A DNA stretch of 45,759 nucleotides, taken from the NCBI GenBank assembly GCA_016182495.1, contig JACPGK010000035.1, forward strand, positions 1 to 45,759. Reading direction: 5' to 3'. The stretch comes from Candidatus Kerfeldbacteria bacterium (lineage in GTDB: Bacteria > Patescibacteriota > Patescibacteriia > UBA9570). A program made the translations under genes and the position numbers. Under the pieces are notes generated by a model that searched no databases, was not told the origin of the DNA, and worked only from the letters and a program-made list of their open reading frames with translations. This document shows, one piece after another, positions 37,707 to 45,759 of the stretch. Position 1 is the stretch's first letter. Each line of letters begins with the position of its first letter.

Positions 37707-37916
37707 CCTTGTGTCTTTAAAAAAAAGTGACGAACAAGATTTTCGGATCAAAATCCGAACATATCTATCCAAACATGGTAGTTTGGTTGGAGGTACCACC
37801 GTATCCCTGCGGACCGGTTGGCGGAGCTTTATAACGGGCCAAATCCCTAGGCTCTCTCTTGATATTTTTATGAAATTGCTAAAGAACGAATGTATCCGTA
37901 GCTTAGCAAACCGGCC

Positions 37917-38981
37917 TTAGTGCGTCAAGTGCTGGCGCAGACGATTCAAAATATATAATGCCGCCAGCGCTAACACAGGTAATGGCACTTGTGTCACTTT
38001 TTGTCGGCCATCGTCAAAGGTTATTTTTAAATCTACTGATCGTTTTTCACCAACTGCTTTATCTAACAATTGTCGTTGGGTTGAATCAGTAATCTGGTCA
38101 CGGTTATAGAGATCAATGACATTGAGAATTTGTTCATGAACGTTTTTACCTGATACGTTTAAGGCTCGAGTCACAGCTTGTAAATCATGCAGATCATGCT
38201 CGTTAAACTCCGGTACCTCAAAAGCAATTGGTAATTTATCCACTCCAAGATAGGGCAGGTGTTTCATCAGAATGGTTTGAGCGTCTTGAGCTCGTGTTTT
38301 GGCCAAACGTTCATTAAGAAACTTTCCACCCTCGGCACTGCCAGTCTGCTGATCTGGCGAGGCATGGCCAGTGATGGCTATTGTTGAAATATGTTGATCT
38401 GGCGCCAGTTCATACCCTTGACTCCAATGTGTCATGCTTGAAAAATCAGCTAGATCATTTTTCAGTGGTAGATCGTCCGGAAAAAAACTAGCAGGCCAAG
38501 TGTCAAATTCTTCTAACCACAGCCGATGCAACTCATCTTTAATGCGTTGCTCTAGTTGATAATAATTTTCTCCAGCCGAGCGATTCATTTCAACAAAGTT
38601 GGGTGCAAGTTCATAGAGGATGCGCGTTTCAACAATTTGTTCACCAGCTGGCTGTGCCACTTGTAATGTAGCTGGCTCTATCCACGCCCGCAGATCATTA
38701 AACCGCGGTCTACCATCGCGATCCCAAAAATTCAGACGTAATCCAGGCAAATGTGAACGTACCCAAGCAAATAAACCACGACTGACCGGAGCAGTTTCTG
38801 CTGTTTCATTGCTATCTTCTTCAAAGACTTCTGGTTCGGCGCTGGTAGCTGCTCCAACTTCAGGTGATATTTGGGCATGAGCCTTATGAGCAGGCGTTGC
38901 ACTTAGGGCAGTTAGCAAAGCTAATAAACGGGCTAATGAACCGGGCTGGCGTGGTCGTTCCGGGGGTAAATGTTTTAGCAT
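37917..38981 (-). CDS. OmpA-like C-terminal domain protein
   Basis: signal/TM; ISTIAITGHASPDQQ..GGKFLNERLAKTRAQDAQTIL resembles OmpA-type peptidoglycan-binding fold; C-terminal TM. Confidence 0.55.
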   Translation of the reverse strand: MLKHLPPERPRQPGSLARLLALLTALSATPAHKAHAQISPEVGAATSAEPEVFEEDSNETAETAPVSRGLFAWVRSHLPGLRLNFWDRDGRPRFNDLRAWIEPATLQVAQPAGEQIVETRILYELAPNFVEMNRSAGENYYQLEQRIKDELHRLWLEEFDTWPASFFPDDLPLKNDLADFSSMTHWSQGYELAPDQHISTIAITGHASPDQQTGSAEGGKFLNERLAKTRAQDAQTILMKHLPYLGVDKLPIAFEVPEFNEHDLHDLQAVTRALNVSGKNVHEQILNVIDLYNRDQITDSTQRQLLDKAVGEKRSVDLKITFDDGRQKVTQVPLPVLALAALYILNRLRQHLTH

Positions 38982-38990
38982 AACTTCAAG

Positions 38991-39018
38991 AGTGTAGCGT
39001 AATGCTGTTAAAAATCAA
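38991..39018 (-). promoter_or_regulatory. putative promoter of OmpA-like gene
   Basis: TTGATT-16-TACACT, 9 nt to ATG. Confidence 0.45.
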
Positions 39019-39060
39019 GTGTGCTGGTATGTTTTTTGTGTAATCAAAAAGAGTAACAAT

Positions 39061-39172
39061 GTCCTGGCGATGACCTACTTTCCCATAAAAATAGTATCAT
39101 CGGCGCTGAAGAGCTTAACGACCGAGTTCGGGATGGAATCGGGTGTGACCTCTTCGCTAAAATCACCAGGAC
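39061..39172 (-). rRNA. rrf: 5S rRNA
   Basis: GTCCTGGTGATTTTAGCGAAGAGGTCACACCCGATTCCATCCCGAACTCGG..AGTAGGTCATCGCCAGGAC. Confidence 0.93.
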
Positions 39173-39266
39173 ACTATTACTCTTAATACTCTTTTGTTAG
39201 AGTCGTTCCTCGTCCCAACAGTGGTTGATCCACTGTTGGGCATGGTAGGAACGAATGTAATAGTGT
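39171..39266. other. 23S-5S spacer processing hairpins
   Basis: ACACTATTAC/GTAATAGTGT outer stem; CGTTCCT-cgt-CCCAACAGTGG-ttgat-CCACTGTTGGG-catggt-AGGAACG inner stem. Confidence 0.6.
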
Positions 39267-39509
39267 TGTATCACCGTCAATACGTCGGGATGAAATGACT
39301 TATTAGTACCGCTCGGCTTAAAGCATTACTGCTCGTATACCTGCGGCCTATCAACCTGGTAGTCTACCAGGAGTCTACGACTACTAATCTTGAAGACAGC
39401 TTCGTGCTTAGATGCTTTCAGCACTTATCTTAACCGAACATAGCTACCCAGCCATGCCTTTGGCAAGACAACTGGTGCACTAGAGGTTCGTTCTTCCCGG
39501 TCCTCTCGT

Positions 39510-40273
39510 CATGTATTCACGTATTTCGACGTGCATAGACTATATCTTCACCCTCTTGTCCGTTGCTGGAGTAGGGGATGGCATATGATAGTAGTTTAGA
39601 TTCCTGAATATCAGGTACCTACTATCTCTTTCTGTAGTTGTCCAGAAATCAGTCGTTACGGGGTCAAATTTAACATTTTTTTGAGTAGTTTTGCTGAACG
39701 TTTTCTTGAAGACTGATAGTTATGTTTCTGAATTGTTGTAATGCAGGACAATACGTTCAGTTTTTCGTGTTTTGATAATTCTGACACGCGTTTATCTTTT
39801 AAACAAGTTATAGCCTTAAGTAGGGCCCTAACTTGATTGCTTTTAAAGCGAATAAACGGTTTGAGCATTATCAGGACTTGGTAACATTGGGTATAGCCAT
39901 TGATACGTAACTCGGTAATGTTATCTTTCCGTTTGGAGATATAACCACACCGTAGTGTTTGGCGTATCCAATAGAGTGATCGATCATGCCGACTGTCTTG
40001 ATAAAAACAAATCGTACACATAAATCGCCACCCTTGCACAGTATCCTTACGCTTTTTAATTTGTAGCATAAGGCTACCATCACCATCCAAGAATCCAGCT
40101 ATGTATGCTAGCTCAGTTATGTTAGGTCGACTTCCCACGGTATTAACTTATTTCATTATGGTCCTTCAAGCATCTTCATAGTAGCATGAACCATAGTTGA
40201 AATGAAGCCTTCACCGTTATTAGCCATATTTTCAATCTTGATTACTCAAGAAAGTAGCAATGCCTTTCGGCTT
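39510..40273 (-). other. group I intron 4 in 23S (after E. coli U2656)
   Basis: exon CCCTAGT | intron | ACGAGAGGACCGG; Q 40129-40144, R ~39648-39663, S (AAGATATAGTCT) 39537-39548; terminal G. Confidence 0.88.
39656..40138 (-). CDS. LAGLIDADG homing endonuclease (intron 4)
   Basis: LAYIAGFLDGDGSLML; single motif; GTG start inside the intron core sequence ACCGTGGGAAG. Confidence 0.85.
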   Translation of the reverse strand: MGSRPNITELAYIAGFLDGDGSLMLQIKKRKDTVQGWRFMCTICFYQDSRHDRSLYWIRQTLRCGYISKRKDNITELRINGYTQCYQVLIMLKPFIRFKSNQVRALLKAITCLKDKRVSELSKHEKLNVLSCITTIQKHNYQSSRKRSAKLLKKMLNLTP

Positions 40274-40325
40274 ACTAGGGAAGAGCCTTCTCAATAGTCA
40301 ACGCGCACAGTAGATAGGAGACCGA

Positions 40326-41097
40326 CAATTATGTTATTTGCTCACCGCTTCATATACAGTAATGTGCTCTGCGGTATAATACTATTTCTAGTATTATCTG
40401 CATATCGCTATGCAGTTCGGACTATATCTTACTAATTATTTTTCAATAATTAATTCTCACGTATAGTCTCTGAGGATTCTACGATTTTGATCAAATCATT
40501 AACTGTAACTTTGCGATATTTTCCACGGGCATTCATCGCAAACGCTAATTGAATAATACGTTTACACCCAGCTCTGGTTTGATGTTCACCATCTATCATC
40601 ATTCGTACAATTTGAGCAAAGATTTTGAAATCATTTGCTTTGCTTGTTCTAAGAGAATATTTCTCAAAGAAAGGAATAATGTTATGAACCAGTGCTTGGC
40701 GCTCACGCACCACATACACTTCTGTTTGATCATTGTTTTTTCCACGGTGATTTGTTTTTATATTTCCACATTTGAAAAAGTATTGTAATTCTTCAAGTAC
40801 GCTACGAGATGTAGCATTTTGGGAAACATGGAATTCAGGGATGATTTTGAGGTGAGTTTTCATTCGGTCATCTTGATAGAGAGCGATATGAAAACTACCT
40901 TCACCATCCACGAATCCAACAATATACCATGGTTTCAATCGTAGTCTTTCCTGCTGATTGTCTGCACTCAACACATTGTTACTAGCCATACAAGAAGTAT
41001 AGCATAGTAGTGTGAGATACTCGAGTCCTCTAAAGTCTCCTGGACTCTTCAGATTTTCCAGCATTTAGTGAGATTTATAGACAGCACAGATACTCCT
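40326..41097 (-). other. group I intron 3 in 23S (after E. coli U2604)
   Basis: exon GTGAGACAGT | intron | TCGGTCTCCTATC; R CAGAGACTATACG within 40459-40480, S AAGATATAGTCC 40419-40430; terminal G. Confidence 0.88.
40450..40989 (-). CDS. LAGLIDADG homing endonuclease (intron 3)
   Basis: WYIVGFVDGEGSFHIAL; likely start MASNNVLS at 40989 with TATACT 6 nt upstream. Confidence 0.85.
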   Translation of the reverse strand: MASNNVLSADNQQERLRLKPWYIVGFVDGEGSFHIALYQDDRMKTHLKIIPEFHVSQNATSRSVLEELQYFFKCGNIKTNHRGKNNDQTEVYVVRERQALVHNIIPFFEKYSLRTSKANDFKIFAQIVRMMIDGEHQTRAGCKRIIQLAFAMNARGKYRKVTVNDLIKIVESSETIREN

Positions 41098-41151
<54 letters not shown>

Positions 41152-41175
41152 ACCAACCCTTGGGAGCTTCTTCAC

Positions 41176-41208
<33 letters not shown>

Positions 41209-41753
41209 GAACCTGGTCGTCGATATGAGCTCTTGGACCAGACTAGCCTGTTATCCCCAGAGTAACTTTTATCCGTTGGGCTTCCGCCGTCCTATATCGT
41301 ACGGTCGGATCACTAAGTTCTACTTTCGTAACTGCGCGACATGTCCGTCTTGCAGTAAAGCTGGCTTTTGCCTTTACGCTATCGTTCCCATTTCCATCGA
41401 GAACTAGCCAACCTTTGTAAACGCCTCCGTTATCTTTTAGGAGGCAACCGCCCCAGTTAAACTACCCGCCAGACACTGTCTTTCGGCCAGATAATGGCTC
41501 GAAGTTAGCTATAACATCATTTCAGGGTGGTATCTCATATTGTGGCTCCGGTGCAGCTAGCGCCACACCTTCAATGCCTCCCACCTATACTGAACAGAAA
41601 AAATATCATAGCAGTGCCAAGTTGTAGTAAAGCTTCATGGGGTCTTTTCGTCTGACTGCGCGTAACCGGCATCTTCACCGGTCATGTAATTTCACCGAGT
41701 CCCTTGTTGAGACAGTCTTCAAATCGTTATGCCATTCGTGCAGGTCGGAACTT

Positions 41754-42451
41754 CATTATTTATTAGCACTGTGTCACCACAGTGATTAGACTATACCTTC
41801 ATCTTGCTCACCATTTTTAGGAGGCGTTCTGCGGAATATTTCCGTTGACCAGCTTCATTCATATAACTAGCTAGTATAATCACTTTTTTAATCCCATCTC
41901 TTGAGAGATGTTGATTATTTTGAATAAGCTTACAAACAACTTTGAATGTTTCAAAGTCACGTTGTTTGCTTGTGTGTAGAGGGTATTGTTCGAAATGTGG
42001 AATGATATATTTGACCAAGTCAGATATTGATCTCACTTCAAACTTATAGTTTTGATCTCGCTTTGAGAATCGTACACCCCCACACTTAAAGAAGTGTTGT
42101 AGAAATAGAATTATTTCCTTATTCCGTTTATGTTGACTGACAGAGAAGCTTGGTCGGACCTCAATACCATATTTCATTTTGTTACGTAATGAAAACGATA
42201 CTGAAAAACAACCCTCGCCGTCTACTAGCCCAGTCACATATGATGTCATCTCCATAATAGTGTTATTATAGCAAGAGCTGACGTGTTATCCCATAATTTT
42301 ATGAGATCTCTCCTTTCGGATTAGTCGTTACGGGGTCCTACTGTAGGACTTCCCACGGTATTGCCCTTGAATTTATGTTCAATGGTGTCCACCGTTATGA
42401 GTCAGTTTGCTGACAACACATTACTGCGTTGTTCGGGCAGTTCCGTTTTCT
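41754..42451 (-). other. group I intron 2 in 23S (after E. coli U1951)
   Basis: exon TTGTCGGGT | intron | AAGTTCCGACCTGCACG; Q 42348-42366, R 42318-42335, S AAGGTATAGTCT 41788-41799; terminal G. Confidence 0.88.
41791..42255 (-). CDS. LAGLIDADG homing endonuclease (intron 2)
   Basis: SYVTGLVDGEGCFSVSF; stop TAG lies in the intron S element. Confidence 0.87.
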   Translation of the reverse strand: MEMTSYVTGLVDGEGCFSVSFSLRNKMKYGIEVRPSFSVSQHKRNKEIILFLQHFFKCGGVRFSKRDQNYKFEVRSISDLVKYIIPHFEQYPLHTSKQRDFETFKVVCKLIQNNQHLSRDGIKKVIILASYMNEAGQRKYSAERLLKMVSKMKV

Positions 42452-42479
42452 ACCCGACAAGGAATTTCGCTACCTTAGG

Positions 42480-43265
42480 CATGTGCCTTCCATATATTGC
42501 TATATAGCATGGACTATATCTTTCCTTCAATTCGCCTTAACGGCTCATTCGGGATCTGACGTATAGTCTCTGAGGATTCTCGAGGTGATGTCATGTTTGA
42601 TAAGATATATTCTTTTGGATGCTTTCTGCCTTTACCTTGTTGATTCATTGTATAGGCTAGTTCAACTATCTTACGAAATCCAGATTTCGTTAAATGTTGT
42701 TTTTGTTCCATCATTAGGACGATATAACGAAATTTTCGATACGCGTCTTGTTTGACGATGGGCTGAAAGCGGTCGAAGAATGGAATTACTTTCTCTATCA
42801 AACTGCGTCGTGAATCGATACTGAAATTTAATACGTGATGTGTACCGGATTTTCGATAAATACTGCCGGTTTTGAACACATACTGTAAGAGTTCCAAAAT
42901 TTCACGATGCTGTTCATGTTGATAAGCTTGGAAGCACGGGTTGATCATCCAGCCAAATTTTTGCATTGGATGTTGAATGATGGCAACACTGAAACTTCCT
43001 TCGCCGTCCACGAATCCTGCAATATAGTGATGCAGGTATGTTTCTTTCCCATGAAAATGGGATAGTAATTTTTTGATGTGTGGTTGCATAATGATGCGTT
43101 ATACCACGCTCGAGTCTTTCCTGCTGATTGACTGCACGTACAAATTATTACCTACTCGGTACCGTACGCTCTGCATCCATTTAAGGAACAGTTGTTCCAG
43201 CATTTAGTCAGATTTTGTAATCGCCCTTCTCTTTTCTAACGAGTGTTCGTTAGCGTAGCGAGACT
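42480..43265 (-). other. group I intron 1 in 23S (after E. coli U1923)
   Basis: exon AACTATAATCGT | intron | CCTAAGGTAGCG; R CAGAGACTATACG within 42559-42580, S AAGATATAGTCC 42511-42522; terminal G. Confidence 0.88.
42514..43089 (-). CDS. LAGLIDADG homing endonuclease (intron 1)
   Basis: HHYIAGFVDGEGSFSVAI; C-terminus reads through the intron R element. Confidence 0.87.
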   Translation of the reverse strand: MQPHIKKLLSHFHGKETYLHHYIAGFVDGEGSFSVAIIQHPMQKFGWMINPCFQAYQHEQHREILELLQYVFKTGSIYRKSGTHHVLNFSIDSRRSLIEKVIPFFDRFQPIVKQDAYRKFRYIVLMMEQKQHLTKSGFRKIVELAYTMNQQGKGRKHPKEYILSNMTSPRESSETIRQIPNEPLRRIEGKI

Positions 43266-44040
43266 ACGATTATAGTTATCGCCGGCGTTCATCTGCGCTT
43301 CAGTTCAAGGCTGCCGGTCACCTTGCGGCGACCATGACCTCTTGCCTTAACGTTCAGACACTGGCCAGGCATCAGCCCCTATACGTCACCTTACGGTTTA
43401 GCAGGGACCTATGTTTTTGATAAACAGTCGCTTGAAGTCGTTAGCTGCGCCCTGCCTTGCGGCAGGGAGGCCTTATTGCAAACTTACGGCCGCTACATTG
43501 CCGAGTTCCTTAACAAGGGTTCTCTCGTACACCTGAGGATACTCTCCTCACCCACCAGTGTCGGTTTAAGTACGGTTGCCTCGTTGTTAACGCATAGCCA
43601 GCTTTTCTTGGAACACTGTTACCTTGAATTGAGATTGTCTTGCGACGCTCTCTGCGCCTTGCGGCACGGTCATAGCCAAAAACCGTTCAAAACTTCAGTA
43701 TCCGTCATGGTATACAACAACGAGGTAGTGCAGGAATATTAACCTGCTGTCCATCGACTACGCTTGTCAGCCTCGCCTTAGGACCGACTAACCCTGGGTC
43801 GATTTGCGTTGCCCAGGAAACCTCGGGTTTACGGTGTTCAGGGTTTTCACCTGAATTTTTGTTACTTATGCCAACATTCTCACTTCCTATATCTCCAGCA
43901 ACCCTCGCGAGTCACCTTCACAGACATAAGGAACGCTCCTCTACCAAAGATAATAACCGAAGTTATTATCAGTCCGCAGCTTCGGTACGTAATTTAGCCC
44001 CGTTGGATTTTTAGCGCAAAGCGACTTGACCAGTGAGCTG

Positions 44041-44090
<50 letters not shown>

Positions 44091-44660
44091 AAAGTCACGA
44101 TACTACCTTTCCCACTGAATTACGATTTTGGGACCTTAGCTTGCGATCCGGGCTGTTTCCCTTTTGACCAATGGAGCTTAGCCCCCACGGTCTGACTCCC
44201 ACAATAGTCTCTCTCGGTATTCGGAGTTTGGTTAGGCTAAATACGGCGAACCGCTTTAGCCCATTCAGTGCTCTACCCCCGAGAGGTAGTTTGTGAGGCT
44301 AGCCCTAAAGCTATTTCGAGGAGAACCAGCTATCGCCGAGTTCGATTGGAATTTCTCCCCTATCCACAGCTCATCCGCTCGTGTTGCACGGCGAGTCGGT
44401 TCGGTCTTCCATCCACCTTTCGGAGAACTTCAACCTGGCCATGGATAGATCACCCGGCTTCGGGTCTTATATGTACTGCTGTAAAATTGCGGGTTAACGC
44501 TTGCTTTCACTGCGCCTCCGGCCTATCGGCCTTAGACAAGCAATACACATAAACTCGTTGGCTCATTCTTCAATAGGCACGCCATCACTCATCTTGCGAC
44601 AAGCTCTGACATTTGTAGGCAAATGGTTTCAGATACTATTTCATCCCCCTCACCGGGGTG

Positions 44661-44697
<37 letters not shown>

Positions 44698-45259
44698 ATC
44701 ACAAAGAGTATTTAGCTTTACCGGATAGTCCCGGCAGGTTCAGCTGGGATTCCACGTGTCCCAGCTTACTCAGGAGAGTCACCATAGAAAGCAATTCATT
44801 TCGTATACGGGGCTATCACCCGCTGCGGCGTACCTTTCCAGGCACTTCTACTATAAACGACTTTTCCACTACCTTGCGGTGTGTGACTTCCTACTACCCC
44901 TTGAAAATTTATTTGACCACACGATGTATCGTGCGGCTACATAAACTCTCTAGGTTTGAGCTGTTCCCCGTTCGTTCGCCACTACTAAGGGAATGTTCTG
45001 CTCGCGCAGATTTGTTTTCTATTCCTCTGGCTACTAAGATGTTTCAATTCACCAGGTGCGCTACTGCTAGTCTATATATTCAACTAGAGTTTACTTGGGT
45101 TTACCAAGTAGGGTTTCCCCATTCGGAAATCTCCGGATCAAAGGTTGCTTGCCACCTCCCCGAAGCTTATCGCAGGCTACGACGTCCTTCATCGCCTCTT
45201 TGTGTCAAGGCATCCACCATCTGCCCTTACTTCATCCCGACATATTGTCGGTGATTCGG

Positions 45260-45287
45260 CCGAAACATACCTATTATTATGTTTCGG
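45260..45287. repeat. 10-bp inverted repeat upstream of 23S
   Basis: CCGAAACATA-cctattat-TATGTTTCGG. Confidence 0.6.
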
Positions 45288-45442
45288 ATTATTTCAATTA
45301 CATGATTTTACGCATGTACTGATTGACGATTGACGATGCTTCAGTTGTCAAATAACTTGATTTACAGCACATTTTATCATGTAATGTATGGGTATATTGT
45401 GTTTCTACACCCGACATTATATGGTAGATCTGATGTAAAGGC

Positions 45443-45470
45443 CGAAAAAAAGAGCCGCTAGTGTGCGGCC
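45443..45470 (-). terminator. rho-independent terminator (minus) upstream of the 23S gene
   Basis: minus-strand GCCGC-ACACTA-GCGGC followed by TCTTTTTTT. Confidence 0.75.
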
Positions 45471-45759
45471 CCATCAAGCATGAAAAAATCAGAAGGTTAG
45501 CCGTTCTTGCTGTTACTGGTAAAATTGGCAGTCATGCTATAGGGATAAAAGATAAAACTTGAATATATAAACTGTTAGCTAAAATATGGTACTACTATCT
45601 ATTTGGACTGTCAAGCATTTGTAGGCGAGCAGCTATAATGTCCCCATAGTCTGTTGAGCATCGTGTCCTCTTGGGGAAGTACTGGATTAACAACACGACT
45701 ACTATGGACATTGACAATCATATCGTTGGAAAACATGCCATCTTTCAATTAGTGGAAGG

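Noticed and set aside
37790-37812. T-box riboswitch suggested by GGTGGTACC on the minus strand
   Set aside because: No specifier stem, no downstream aminoacyl-tRNA synthetase or amino-acid gene; similarity limited to a few bases. Kept only as part of a possible structured RNA.

Overview
Chromosomal segment containing the origin region of a bacterium that is probably Patescibacteria/CPR (an inference from gene content, intron-riddled rRNA and pilin arrays; not proven here). Left part: pilT and tsaE, then the canonical rpmH-rnpA-yidD-yidC cluster divergent from dnaA, an oriC between dnaA and dnaN, and a DciA-like DUF721 gene fused translationally to dnaN. Middle: PBP1A, tyrS, glycogen synthase, an ATP-grasp/retropepsin/PKD-7TM cassette, ruvC, yebC, PGI/PMI, two paralogous GT-C membrane proteins, then a cluster of ten small VirB2/T4SS-pilin-like membrane proteins, the last of which has a large Cys-rich C-terminus and overlaps an orphan solute-binding protein. 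Right part: nucleotidyltransferase, inositol monophosphatase, a 7-blade FG-GAP propeller, a Gld-like ABC system, a SET-domain protein, tRNA-Ser, a GC-rich hairpin-flanked island, an OmpA-like protein, and a minus-strand 23S-5S rRNA unit. The 23S gene is interrupted by four LAGLIDADG-encoding group I introns. Exon junctions mapped by hand give insertion after E. coli-numbered U1923, U1951, U2604 and U2656 (the last inside the sarcin-ricin loop), with exons of 28 and 52 nt between neighbours. A second theme is that many genes have a -10 box only 6-9 nt before the ATG and no Shine-Dalgarno, suggesting widespread leaderless transcription. This pattern includes three intron-encoded endonuclease genes.
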